The notes under the pieces were generated by a model. The model did not search any database, was not told the DNA's origin, and was given only the letters and a program-made list of their open reading frames with translations. Shown here one piece after another: positions 8,950-17,518 of a stretch of DNA of 64,000 bases; the first letter of the stretch is position 1; each line of letters starts with the position of its first letter. This stretch comes from Rhizobium grahamii (lineage in GTDB: Bacteria; Pseudomonadota; Alphaproteobacteria; Rhizobiales; Rhizobiaceae): positions 1,500,001-1,564,000 of the forward strand of contig NZ_CP043499.1 in assembly GCF_009498215.1 (NCBI RefSeq). Reading direction: 5' to 3'. Both the position numbers and the translations under genes were made by a program.

Positions 8950-10281
8950 TCAGTCGCGCTGCTCGAGCGCCTTGCTGAAGGCCAGCGCCGCAAGCGTACA
9001 GAGCGCGCCCGACAGCAGATAGTAGCCGACGTAGTGCAAGCCGAAGCGGCTGGACAGCGTCAACGCCACCAGCGGCGCAAAGCCGGCCCCGACGAGCCAA
9101 GCCAGGTCCGACGTGAAGGCCGCGCCAGTGTAGCGGTAGCCTCTGCCGAAGCGCGACGAGATCGAGCCGGTTGCCTGGCCGAAGGAAAGTCCGAGAACGC
9201 CGAAGCCGATGATGACGAAGGCGTCCTGTCCTTCCGAACCCATTGCGATCAGCACAGGGCCAACGAAGCTGAAGATCGCAATCAGCACCGCACAGACCGC
9301 CAACTGGGCACGGCGGCCGATTCGATCGGCAATCATGCCGGAGACGATGATCGCGACGATGCCGACCATTGCGCCAATGATCTGGACAACCATGAAGGCT
9401 CCGATCGGCTGCGTGCCGTAGAGGAACATCCAGGTCAGCGGGAAGATCGTGACCAGGTGGAACATCGCGAAGCTTGCCAGCGGCACGAAGGCGCCGAGCA
9501 GGATGTCACGGCCGTGAACGCGAAGGACCTGATTGATCGGCGCGGCTTCCAGCTCATGCTGCTCAAGCAACGTGCCGAACTCCTGCGTCATCACGAGGCG
9601 CAGTCGTGCAAAGAGCGCAACGACGTTGATCGCGAAGGCGACGAAGAACGGATAGCGCCAACCCCAGCTGAGGAAGTCCTCGTTCGAGAGATTCGCGATG
9701 AAATAGCCGAAAATGACGCTTGCGAGAGCAAAGCCGATCGGCGCGCCCAACTGCGGGATCATCGCGTACCAGCCGCGGTGGTTCTTGGGTGCGTTCAACG
9801 CTAAAAGCGAAGCAAGACCGTCCCAGGCGCCACCAAGCGCGAATCCCTGTCCAAGACGGAAGAGAGCGAGAAGCGCAACCGCCCAGGCACCGATCTCGTT
9901 GTAGCCGGGCAGGAAAGCGATCGACGCCGTCGAGCCGCCGAGCAGGAAAAGTGCGATCGTAAGTTTAGTGCCGCGACCATAGAGGCGGTCGATCGTCATA
10001 AAGACCACCGAGCCCACCGGGCGAGCCAGGAACGCAAGCGAGAAGATTGCGAACGAGTAAAGCGTCGCCGTCAGTCGATCAGGCGCGAACGGGAAGATCA
10101 GTTGCGGAAAGACCAGGACCGAAGCCAGGCCATAGACGAAGAAATCAAAGAATTCGGACATGCGCCCGATAATGACGCCGATTGCGATGCTGCCGGCCGA
10201 AACCGGTTTGTCAGCATGGATCAATCGTGCGTCGCGTTCCATCGATGTCGATGATGGACCGTAGTGTGATGCATTAGCCAT
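8950..10281 (-). CDS. MFS transporter, metabolite:H+ symporter type
   Basis: A 443-residue inner-membrane secondary transporter of the major facilitator superfamily, with about twelve hydrophobic segments. The first loop ASVLVFPQLIFPF, the motif LARPVGSVVFMTIDRLYGRG (the A-like loop between helices 2 and 3, with conserved G-x-x-x-D-R-x-G-R character) and DRIGRRAQLA in the second half place it in the SHS/MHS-type metabolite:proton symporters. The start at 10281 is preceded by GGGAGG in good register; a longer open frame to 10305 has no such site. Substrate unknown (organic acids or osmolytes are common in the family). It is divergent from cyoA. Confidence 0.88.
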   Translation of the reverse strand: MANASHYGPSSTSMERDARLIHADKPVSAGSIAIGVIIGRMSEFFDFFVYGLASVLVFPQLIFPFAPDRLTATLYSFAIFSLAFLARPVGSVVFMTIDRLYGRGTKLTIALFLLGGSTASIAFLPGYNEIGAWAVALLALFRLGQGFALGGAWDGLASLLALNAPKNHRGWYAMIPQLGAPIGFALASVIFGYFIANLSNEDFLSWGWRYPFFVAFAINVVALFARLRLVMTQEFGTLLEQHELEAAPINQVLRVHGRDILLGAFVPLASFAMFHLVTIFPLTWMFLYGTQPIGAFMVVQIIGAMVGIVAIIVSGMIADRIGRRAQLAVCAVLIAIFSFVGPVLIAMGSEGQDAFVIIGFGVLGLSFGQATGSISSRFGRGYRYTGAAFTSDLAWLVGAGFAPLVALTLSSRFGLHYVGYYLLSGALCTLAALAFSKALEQRD

Positions 10282-10503
10282 TAAACGCCTCCCTCGTTGA
10301 GGCACCCTGTGGCAAAGCGCCTCACAGCGATCTTGAACGAACCACTACGCTTATCAAGTCCGATCAACGTAAATAGTTCATCATCGGGCGCGAAAATTAG
10401 ATGGGGATCAAAATTTACCGTCCGTCCGCGTAAAACCGGCTCATAGACACTGGCGCAGGCCGGTCAGGCGGTTATATTAGCGCTTCAAATATGCCCGCGC
10501 AGA

Positions 10504-10532
10504 AAAATCCTTCGAGCACAAATCAGGATTTT
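10504..10532. promoter_or_regulatory. Inverted repeat overlapping the candidate cyoA -35 box
   Basis: AAAATCCT at 10504-10511 and AGGATTTT at 10525-10532 form a perfect 8-bp inverted repeat with a 13-base spacer, so the arm centres lie 21 bp apart, two helical turns. The right arm reaches into the candidate -35 element of cyoA, the position expected for an operator. No regulator is identified. Confidence 0.35.
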
Positions 10533-10559
10533 GACTTTAGGCGCGACGTGTCTTATCCC
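10531..10559 (+). promoter_or_regulatory. Candidate cyoABCD promoter
   Basis: TTGACT (10531-10536), a 17-base spacer and TATCCC (10554-10559). The -35 is good and the -10 is weak. Transcription would begin about 95 bases before the cyoA start. Confidence 0.35.
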
Positions 10560-10660
10560 GCAGTGCGGCATTTCTGCTGCGCTGCGACCAAACACCTCAT
10601 GTTGCTATCAAGTGTAGTGCTTTAGTCGCGGATTGGACGAAACAAAAAGAGCATAGAGAC

Positions 10661-11827
10661 GTGCAAAAACTGCCAAAGTTTTCCCGCCATCTCCTCATTC
10701 TGCCACTGCTTTTCGCACTGACAGGATGCAATTTGGTGGTCATGTCGCCCTCGGGCGATATCGCCGTTCAGCAGCGTGACCTGATCATCGTATCGACGGT
10801 TTTGATGCTGCTGATCATCATCCCGGTGATCTTCCTGACGTTCCTGTTTGCCTGGCGCTATCGCCGCTCCAATACGGCGGCTACCTATGATCCCGAGTGG
10901 CATCATTCCACGCGTCTCGAAGTCGTCATCTGGTCGGCGCCGCTGGCGATCATTATCGCGCTTGGCGCGATCACCTGGATCAGTACGCACAAGCTCGACC
11001 CCTATCGTCCCCTGGATCGAATCGACGCCGAACGCGCCATGCCTGCCGATGCCAAGCCGCTGACCGTCGAAGTCGTGGCGCTCGATTGGAAATGGTTGTT
11101 CTTCTACCCCGAACTCGGCATTGCCACCGTCAACGAACTGGCAGCGCCGGTCGACGTTCCGATCAATTTCAAGATCACGTCGTCGTCGGTCATGAACTCG
11201 TTCTACATCCCCGCGCTCGCAGGCCAGATCTACGCGATGCCCGGTATGGAAACGAAGCTGCACGCCGTTATCAACAAGGAAGGCGTCTACGACGGTTTCT
11301 CGGCGAACTATAGCGGTGCTGGTTTCTCGCACATGCGCTTCAAGTTCCACGGCGTGAACCAGCAGGGCTTCGACGACTGGGTCGCCCAGGTCAAGCAAAG
11401 GGGCACGACGCTGAACCGCGACACCTACCTGAAGCTTGAACGTCCGAGCGAAAAAGAGCCGGTTCGCTACTATGCGTCCGCCGACAAGGATCTCTACGAC
11501 GCGATCCTCAACATGTGCGCGACACCAGGCAAGATGTGCATGAGCGAAATGATGCACATCGACATGATGGGCGGCGGCGGCAAGGAAAGCGCCGAAAACC
11601 GCGAAAAGCTCGAATATGACACCCGTCATGTCGACGACCTCAGCGGCGACCACGGCATTGCAGGCGATAACTCTGAAGCACCCCAAGCCACCCCTGCTGG
11701 AGCGACGAATGGCGAAAGCGGCGACATGCAGAACATGCCGGGAATGCAGCATGACGGTCACACGATGCCCGGCATGACCAACGGAACCGGCGGCGAGACG
11801 ACGCCTGCGCAACCAAACAGCAACTAA
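10661..11827 (+). CDS. cyoA: Cytochrome bo3 ubiquinol oxidase subunit II
   Basis: Subunit II of the proton-pumping quinol oxidase, 388 residues, starting at GTG. The lipoprotein signal LPLLFALTGC gives a lipobox with Cys at about residue 23. Two transmembrane helices follow, then the cupredoxin-fold domain. That domain has VEVVALDWKWLFFYPE, typical of CyoA, and lacks the CuA ligands, so quinol rather than cytochrome c is the donor. The last 70 or so residues are an extension beyond the E. coli protein (about 315 residues), rich in Met and His (MQNMPGMQHDGHTMPGM), possibly metal-binding. It is first gene of cyoABCD. Confidence 0.96.
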   Translation: MQKLPKFSRHLLILPLLFALTGCNLVVMSPSGDIAVQQRDLIIVSTVLMLLIIIPVIFLTFLFAWRYRRSNTAATYDPEWHHSTRLEVVIWSAPLAIIIALGAITWISTHKLDPYRPLDRIDAERAMPADAKPLTVEVVALDWKWLFFYPELGIATVNELAAPVDVPINFKITSSSVMNSFYIPALAGQIYAMPGMETKLHAVINKEGVYDGFSANYSGAGFSHMRFKFHGVNQQGFDDWVAQVKQRGTTLNRDTYLKLERPSEKEPVRYYASADKDLYDAILNMCATPGKMCMSEMMHIDMMGGGGKESAENREKLEYDTRHVDDLSGDHGIAGDNSEAPQATPAGATNGESGDMQNMPGMQHDGHTMPGMTNGTGGETTPAQPNSN

Positions 11828-11873
11828 GACCTGGCGCTTTGCGTCGATACGACATCAATGAACGGGTTAATCC

Positions 11874-13877
11874 ATGTTTTCCAATCCTGACCTCCTGAAG
11901 TTCATCTTCGGTCGGTTGACCCTAGAATCGATCCCCTATCACGAGCCCATCCTGGTCGTGACCTTTACGGTCGTGGCACTCGGCGGCATCGCTCTTCTGG
12001 GTGTAGTTACCTATTTCAAGCTTTGGGGCTATCTCTGGCGCGAGTGGCTGACCAGCGTCGATCACAAGAAGATCGGCATCATGTACGTCATCCTTGCGCT
12101 CGTCATGCTGCTGCGCGGTTTCTCCGACGCCATCATGATGCGTTTTCAGCAGGCCATCGCCTTCAATGGATCGGCAGGCTACCTGCCTCCGCATCACTAC
12201 GACCAGGTCTTCACCGCCCACGGCGTCATCATGATCTTCTTCATGGCGATGCCTTTCGTCACGGGCCTGATGAACCTCGTCGTGCCGCTGCAGATCGGCG
12301 CACGTGACGTTTCCTTCCCCTTCCTGAACAACTTCTCGTTCTGGATGACGACGGCAGGCGCGATCATCATCATGATTTCGCTCTTCGTCGGCGAATTCGC
12401 CCAGACCGGTTGGCTCGCTTATCCGCCGCTGTCGGGATCCGACTACAGCCCGGGCGTTGGCGTCGACTATTATATCTGGGGCTTGCAGGTTGCCGGTATC
12501 GGCACGACGCTTTCGGGCATCAACCTGATCGCAACCATCGTGAAGATGCGCGCCCCCGGCATGAGCTTCATGAAGATGCCGGTATTCACCTGGACGTCGC
12601 TCTGCACCAACATCCTGATCGTCGCGACCTTCCCGGTCCTGACGGCAACCTTGGCGCTTCTCTCGCTCGATCGTTACGCCGGTACGAACTTCTTCACGAA
12701 CGACCTCGGCGGCAACCCGATGATGTACATCAACCTCATCTGGATCTGGGGCCACCCGGAAGTCTACATCCTCGTGCTGCCCGCATTCGGCATCTTCTCG
12801 GAAGTCGTCGCCACCTTCTGTGGCAAGCGCCTCTTCGGTTACGCCTCGATGGTTTACGCAACCTGCGTTATCATGATCCTGTCGTATCTCGTGTGGCTGC
12901 ACCACTTCTTCACGATGGGTTCGGGCGCGAGCGTCAACTCGTTCTTCGGCATCACCACGATGATCATCTCAATCCCGACAGGGGCAAAGATGTTCAACTG
13001 GCTGTTCACGATGTACCGCGGCCGCATTCGCTATGAAGTCCCCATGTTGTGGACGATGGGCTTCATGGTGACCTTCGTTATCGGTGGCATGACGGGCGTT
13101 CTTCTCGCCGTTCCGCCGGCCGACTTCGTGTTGCACAACTCGCTGTTCCTCATCGCCCACTTCCACAACGTCATCATCGGCGGCGTGGTGTTCGGTCTGA
13201 TGGCCGGCGTGACCTACTGGTTCCCGAAGGCATTCGGCTACAAGCTCGATCCGTTCTGGGGCAAGATGTCCTTCTGGTTCTGGCTGGTCGGCTTCTACTT
13301 CGCCTTCATGCCGCTCTACGTGCTCGGTCTGATGGGCGTCACGCGCCGCGTGTCGCAGTTCGAGGATCCGTCGCTGCAGATCTGGTTCATCATCGCCGCG
13401 TTCGGCGCGGTCCTGATCGCGATCGGTATCGCCAGCTTCATCATCCAGCTCATCGTCAGCTTCTTCAAGCGCGAAGAGCTGCGGGATACGACGGGCGACC
13501 CATGGAATGGCCGTACGCTGGAATGGTCGACGTCGTCGCCGCCGCCGGACTACAACTTCGCCTTCACGCCCGTCGTGCACGACCATGACTCATGGTACGA
13601 CATGAAGTCGCGTGGCTATGCCCGTCCGCTGGAAGGCTTCAAGCCGATCCACATGCCGAAGAACACCGGAACCGGTGTCATCCTCGGCGCGATCAGCGTC
13701 GTCCTCGGCTTTGCGCTCATCTGGTATATGTGGTGGCTCGTCGTTCTGTCATTCGTCGCCATCCTGGCGGTCGCGATTGGCCATACCTTCAACTACAAGC
13801 GTGATTTCTACATCCCCGCGGAAGAAGTCACCGAAACGGAAGGCAAGCGCACGGCGCTGCTTGCCGAGCAGGTGTAA
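11874..13877 (+). CDS. cyoB: Cytochrome bo3 ubiquinol oxidase subunit I
   Basis: Catalytic subunit I of the haem-copper quinol oxidase, 667 residues, close to the E. coli length, with about 15 transmembrane helices. The haem-copper signature WIWGHPEVYILVLP is present, including the CuB histidine and the Tyr crosslinked to it. The HFHNVIIGG stretch supplies the high-spin and low-spin haem histidines, and TAHGVIMIFFMAMP the other low-spin ligand. It oxidises ubiquinol and reduces O2 to water while pumping protons across the inner membrane. It lies 46 bases after cyoA. Confidence 0.98.
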   Translation: MFSNPDLLKFIFGRLTLESIPYHEPILVVTFTVVALGGIALLGVVTYFKLWGYLWREWLTSVDHKKIGIMYVILALVMLLRGFSDAIMMRFQQAIAFNGSAGYLPPHHYDQVFTAHGVIMIFFMAMPFVTGLMNLVVPLQIGARDVSFPFLNNFSFWMTTAGAIIIMISLFVGEFAQTGWLAYPPLSGSDYSPGVGVDYYIWGLQVAGIGTTLSGINLIATIVKMRAPGMSFMKMPVFTWTSLCTNILIVATFPVLTATLALLSLDRYAGTNFFTNDLGGNPMMYINLIWIWGHPEVYILVLPAFGIFSEVVATFCGKRLFGYASMVYATCVIMILSYLVWLHHFFTMGSGASVNSFFGITTMIISIPTGAKMFNWLFTMYRGRIRYEVPMLWTMGFMVTFVIGGMTGVLLAVPPADFVLHNSLFLIAHFHNVIIGGVVFGLMAGVTYWFPKAFGYKLDPFWGKMSFWFWLVGFYFAFMPLYVLGLMGVTRRVSQFEDPSLQIWFIIAAFGAVLIAIGIASFIIQLIVSFFKREELRDTTGDPWNGRTLEWSTSSPPPDYNFAFTPVVHDHDSWYDMKSRGYARPLEGFKPIHMPKNTGTGVILGAISVVLGFALIWYMWWLVVLSFVAILAVAIGHTFNYKRDFYIPAEEVTETEGKRTALLAEQV

Positions 13878-13881
13878 GACC

Positions 13882-14502
13882 ATGAGCGATATTGCGATCG
13901 ACAAGGCCGACAAGCCTGAATTCTACCTGACCGAGGACCACCATCCGGAAGGCAGCACCATGCTGGGCTTCTGGCTGTACCTGATGAGCGACTGCCTCAT
14001 CTTCGCGGTTCTCTTCGCAACCTACGCCGTTCTCGGCCGCAATTATGCGGCCGGGCCTTCCCCGGCCGATCTCTTCGATCTGCCGCTGGTGGCCATCAAC
14101 ACCTCGATGCTGCTTCTGTCGTCCATTACCTATGGTTTTGCGATGCTGCAGATGGAGCGCAAGGAAAAGGGCGCGACGCTCTTCTGGCTTGCCATTACCG
14201 GTATCTTCGGCCTCGTCTTCCTCGGGCTCGAACTCTACGAGTTTGCGCACCTGATCCACGAGGGCGCCGGCCCGACCCGCAGCGCCTTCCTGTCGTGCTT
14301 CTTCACGCTGGTCGGCACCCACGGTCTGCACGTCACCTTCGGTATCATCTGGCTGATTACGCTGATGGTGCAGGTATCCATGCACGGCCTCATTCCGGAA
14401 AATCGTCGTCGCCTGATGTGCCTGTCGATGTTCTGGCACTTCCTCGACGTCGTCTGGATCGGCGTCTTCTCCTTCGTCTATCTCATGGGAGTCCTCGGAT
14501 GA
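13882..14502 (+). CDS. cyoC: Cytochrome bo3 ubiquinol oxidase subunit III
   Basis: Subunit III of the quinol oxidase, 206 residues with five predicted transmembrane helices and the COX3-family pattern GLELYEFAHLIHEGAGPTRS then FFTLVGTHGLHVTFGI. The open frame extends upstream inside cyoB, but ATG 13882, four bases after the cyoB stop, gives the correct N-terminus (MSDIAIDKADKPEFYLTEDH). Its stop overlaps the cyoD start (ATGA), so the two are translationally coupled. Confidence 0.97.
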   Translation: MSDIAIDKADKPEFYLTEDHHPEGSTMLGFWLYLMSDCLIFAVLFATYAVLGRNYAAGPSPADLFDLPLVAINTSMLLLSSITYGFAMLQMERKEKGATLFWLAITGIFGLVFLGLELYEFAHLIHEGAGPTRSAFLSCFFTLVGTHGLHVTFGIIWLITLMVQVSMHGLIPENRRRLMCLSMFWHFLDVVWIGVFSFVYLMGVLG

Positions 14503-14900
14503 CCTCCAACGCACCCTCCACCGAAGACGCGCACGAGGCCCACCACGGCCACAGCCACGGGCACGAAGCTGCCCACGGCACGTTCGGTAGCTACATGATC
14601 GGCTTCGTTCTGTCGGTCATCCTGACGGCAATCCCGTTCTGGCTGGTCATGGCCGGCGTCTTCGAGAACTCGGCAGTGACGGCAGCCTGGATCATGGGCC
14701 TTGGCGCCATCCAGATCGTCGTTCACATGGTCTTCTTCCTCCATATGAATCCACGCTCCGAAGGCGGCTGGACGATGATGGCGCTGATTTTCACGCTGTT
14801 GCTCGTGGCGATCGCGCTCGCCGGTTCGCTCTGGGTCATGCATCATCTGAACACCAACATGATGCCGATGAGCCCCGAAATGATGAAGAACATGCCCTAA
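14499..14900 (+). CDS. cyoD: Cytochrome bo3 ubiquinol oxidase subunit IV
   Basis: Small subunit IV of the quinol oxidase, 133 residues with three transmembrane helices (starting at SYMIGFVLSVILTAIPFWLV) and the family's QIVVHMVFFLHMN segment. It assists assembly of the CuB site in the E. coli enzyme. The cytoplasmic N-terminus is unusually rich in histidine (HEAHHGHSHGHEAAHG). It starts at the ATG overlapping the cyoC stop; the longer upstream frame overlapping cyoC is spurious. A terminator-like hairpin follows. Confidence 0.95.
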   Translation: MTSNAPSTEDAHEAHHGHSHGHEAAHGTFGSYMIGFVLSVILTAIPFWLVMAGVFENSAVTAAWIMGLGAIQIVVHMVFFLHMNPRSEGGWTMMALIFTLLLVAIALAGSLWVMHHLNTNMMPMSPEMMKNMP

Positions 14901-14908
14901 GGGCAAAA

Positions 14909-14943
14909 GCGGGCGGCGGTCACGCCGCCCGCAAAGGTTTTTT
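14909..14943 (+). terminator. Terminator or attenuator between cyoD and the SURF1 gene
   Basis: A perfect 10-bp GC stem (14909-14918 with 14923-14932, loop GTCA) is followed by AAAGG and six T residues (14938-14943). It lies nine bases after the cyoD stop and ends just before the SURF1 start, so it would reduce or stop read-through into that gene. Confidence 0.75.
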
Positions 14944-14947
14944 GGCC

Positions 14948-15703
14948 ATGGCCGACGTTTCCTCCGAAAAATCACAGAGACAGCATACAGCCGCAGGGAC
15001 CGCGATATTCTGCGGCATGATGGTGTTGTTGATCGCCGCCCTGATTTCGCTGGGTGTCTGGCAGATCGAACGGCTTTCCTGGAAAGAGGCACTGATTGCC
15101 CGCGTCGATCAACGCGTGCATGCGGAACCCGTCACCGCGCCCGCACGCGCGGAGTGGGAAAAGGTCAGCCGCGCTACGGACGAGTATCGTCATGTGACGG
15201 CCGAAGGCACCTTCGACAATGGCAAGGAAACGCTGATCTATGCATCGACGACGCTTGGGCCGGGGTATTGGGTTATCACCCCGCTCAATCTCGACGACGG
15301 GACTTCAATCCTGATCAATCGCGGCTTTGTCCCGACGGAAAAACGCGACCCGGCGACACGCGGCGAGGGCCAGATTTCAACGCCGGTCAAGATTGCCGGA
15401 CTGCTCAGAATCACGGAGCCAAAAGGCACGCTGATCAAATCCAACGATCCGGCCAACGAACGTTGGTATTCGCGTGATGTCGCCGCGATCGCCGAACAGC
15501 GCAACGTCGCCAATGTCGCGCCGTTTTTCATCGACGCCGATGTTACCCAAAACCCCGGTGGCCTTCCCGTCGGTGGGCTGACGCAGATCGCCTTCCCGAA
15601 CAATCATCTGGTCTACGCGATCACCTGGTTTGTACTGGCAATCATGGCCGTGGGCCTTCTCGCCTTTGTCCTTCGCAGCGAACTGCGTTCGCGCCGCAGC
15701 TGA
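14948..15703 (+). CDS. SURF1-family oxidase assembly protein
   Basis: A 251-residue inner-membrane protein of the SURF1/Shy1 family, which helps insert haem into haem-copper oxidases. It has an N-terminal transmembrane helix (FCGMMVLLIAALISLGVWQIER, with the conserved GVWQ-x-R), a large periplasmic domain including GYWVITPL and ILINRGFVP, and a C-terminal helix ending LRSELRSRR. ATG 14948 is preferred over the in-frame TTG six bases earlier. Its place directly after cyoD points to a role with the bo3 oxidase. Its stop abuts the stop of the convergent next gene. Confidence 0.93.
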   Translation: MADVSSEKSQRQHTAAGTAIFCGMMVLLIAALISLGVWQIERLSWKEALIARVDQRVHAEPVTAPARAEWEKVSRATDEYRHVTAEGTFDNGKETLIYASTTLGPGYWVITPLNLDDGTSILINRGFVPTEKRDPATRGEGQISTPVKIAGLLRITEPKGTLIKSNDPANERWYSRDVAAIAEQRNVANVAPFFIDADVTQNPGGLPVGGLTQIAFPNNHLVYAITWFVLAIMAVGLLAFVLRSELRSRRS

Positions 15704-17110
15704 TCAGACGGCCTTGCTCCGCGGATAGAACCGCTCTGCGACATGCTCGCCAACGGCATAGGCCTGGCTGACGATCTCCGGAACGAGATCGATATCCGGC
15801 AGGCTTCCAAGCCCAAGCGGGCCGACAGCAAACAACCCATCCACGACTGATCCGTCCTCAAGGCACGGCTGGCCACGCTGGTCGACAGCCAGACCGAGCG
15901 ATAGCTCGTCCGGCATAGCAAGACCCTGATCAAGCAGGCTTGCCAGCAGCCGCGTATTCATTTGGGGACCGCGGCAGCGGCAGTCCAATACGCGCTCGGC
16001 ATGTACGATCTCTTCTGACGGTGAGCCGGCAGGACGGAAGAAGACGCCACCGAAACCCCGCCTTACGACGACACCACGACGCAGAAGCGTGTTGCCACCC
16101 GCCAGTTCACTCTGAAGCCGGGCATAGATGGCCTCCGGCAGCCGGTTGCGATGGCTGTCGTAGATGGCGCGAAGATGCCGATTGAACTGGCGCTTCTGAT
16201 GGGCCGGCAATCCGCGCCAGAGCGAGCGTGCATGCTTGCGCAGCCCATTCATCACCGATTGCCAGCTTCGGCCTCCTTCCTCGGCTTCGCGGCAGGCACT
16301 GCGGATAAAGCGCAGGATCTCGGGAAGGGTCGATGGCAGTGTGTCTGCGGGGAAAACCGGATCGGCGGCGTTTGGCGTATGGCTCTGCGGCAGGAAGCCG
16401 TGCCGCGAGAGAATTGTGATCTGGCCCCGATAGCCGGAATCGCGGAGCTGCAGCAGATGGTCGACGACCCGGATGCCGCTACCGAGAAGGATCGTATGAG
16501 GCCGGGCAACAAGGCGTTGCGCTCTTACAGGAGACGCCGCTTCTTCAGTCTCGGCCGCGTCCGGAAGCCCGTAGCCGGTTGCGAGAATGACCGTATCGAA
16601 GAGAGGGTTGGCAGGATTGGCGCTCTCGAGCAGGAAGCGGTTGCCATGGCTTCTGCGGATCGCCACGACCGGTTCGTGACAGACCTGAACCGTGATGTCC
16701 TGGCGGGCGGACAATGCCTCTGAAAAGCGCTGATAGACGTAATCGCTGAAAATTTCCTTCGGCACGAAGATCTGGCGAAACCCCGGGATCGCCGCAGGTA
16801 CGGCGGCGCGGAATTCCGTGTTGCTACAGAGCCAGTCGTTGAAATCGTCGTTGTCGCCAAGTGACACCGAAAGGTCCCGGACACGCGTGTTGAGGATCGT
16901 CAATGCACGCGCGGAGGAAAGCGCCTGCCCGCCGCTTACAGAGGAGTTCGGGTCGAAGAGTTGAAGATGAAACGGCGTGCGAACCGTCTTCATCAGAGCG
17001 ATCGCCATCGTCATTCCGGAAAACCCACGGCCAACAACGGCAAACCGCGGTATCGCGGAGATCTGTGCCGCCGCCGCTGACTTCGAAGAAAACAGGCCTT
17101 GAACCGTCAT
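15704..17110 (-). CDS. FAD/NAD(P)-binding protein (NAD_binding_9 type)
   Basis: A 468-residue predicted flavoprotein oxidoreductase. The Rossmann motif FAVVGRGFSGMTMAIAL (G-x-G-x-x-G) is near the N-terminus. It is followed by the family-typical phrase ARALTILNTRVRDLSV and, later, a second dinucleotide-type stretch ILLGSGIRVVDHLLQL. The C-terminal LFAVGPLGLGSLPDIDLVPEI resembles the final FAD contact of this family. The start at 17110 has GGGGAG five bases upstream; the frame extends to 17158 without such a site. The reaction is unknown; relatives are often described only as hydroxyacylglutathione-type or general FAD-dependent proteins. It is convergent with the SURF1 gene. Confidence 0.82.
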   Translation of the reverse strand: MTVQGLFSSKSAAAAQISAIPRFAVVGRGFSGMTMAIALMKTVRTPFHLQLFDPNSSVSGGQALSSARALTILNTRVRDLSVSLGDNDDFNDWLCSNTEFRAAVPAAIPGFRQIFVPKEIFSDYVYQRFSEALSARQDITVQVCHEPVVAIRRSHGNRFLLESANPANPLFDTVILATGYGLPDAAETEEAASPVRAQRLVARPHTILLGSGIRVVDHLLQLRDSGYRGQITILSRHGFLPQSHTPNAADPVFPADTLPSTLPEILRFIRSACREAEEGGRSWQSVMNGLRKHARSLWRGLPAHQKRQFNRHLRAIYDSHRNRLPEAIYARLQSELAGGNTLLRRGVVVRRGFGGVFFRPAGSPSEEIVHAERVLDCRCRGPQMNTRLLASLLDQGLAMPDELSLGLAVDQRGQPCLEDGSVVDGLFAVGPLGLGSLPDIDLVPEIVSQAYAVGEHVAERFYPRSKAV

Positions 17111-17518
17111 CTCAACTCCCCTGCGACCGTCTGCGCATCGTGTCTCGACTGGTTTCAACGCGGGAAGAACCTTTCGCGCGTTGAGCTTGGTTCACGCGGT
17201 TTTGAACCGCTCAAAGTCTATCAAACTAGTCGTGTATGAAAGCTCCAAAAGACGCTTTAGGCAAGCCCTTTGTTCCCGGGCACCGTGTAGCTGCATGGCA
17301 AACGGCTGTAATCATTGCCACATTTTACTGAACAGCAGTGGCATTTTGGTACGTCACTACACCGTTTCTCGCACTCACGATAAAATAACCAACTGGTGAA
17401 TTATTGACTTGAAGGGCCGTGAGGAATCGGCAAAAGTAAGGGCGCTAATCAATCCCTTCATGGATTCGCCGTCTTTCCGGACCAGCGTCCGACCACACTT
17501 CTGTTTTGGAACATTACC
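17111..17518. other. Divergent intergenic region upstream of the ABC exporter pair
   Basis: About 408 bases between the FAD protein (minus) and the exporter (plus), more AT-rich than the flanks around 17200-17420. A short inverted repeat TGCCAC...GTGGCA occurs near 17316-17343. No convincing promoter pair could be assigned, and no coding or RNA feature was recognised. Confidence 0.4.

Larger units (their letters stand above)
10282..10660. other. Divergent control region between the MFS gene and cyoA
   Basis: 379 bases without a gene. The part nearer cyoA holds a candidate sigma-70-like promoter and an inverted repeat, listed separately. I looked for an FNR/FixK box (TTGAT-N4-ATCAA) and found only imperfect fragments. 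No tRNA-like or small-gene structure was seen. Confidence 0.5.

Noticed and set aside
10306..10660. FNR/FixK-type anaerobox before cyoA
   Set aside because: Only partial matches such as TTGCTATCAA; none has the full TTGAT-N4-ATCAA pattern.
13612..13881. Upstream extension of cyoC inside cyoB
   Set aside because: Out-of-frame reading of cyoB; the ATG at 13882 gives the correct CyoC N-terminus.
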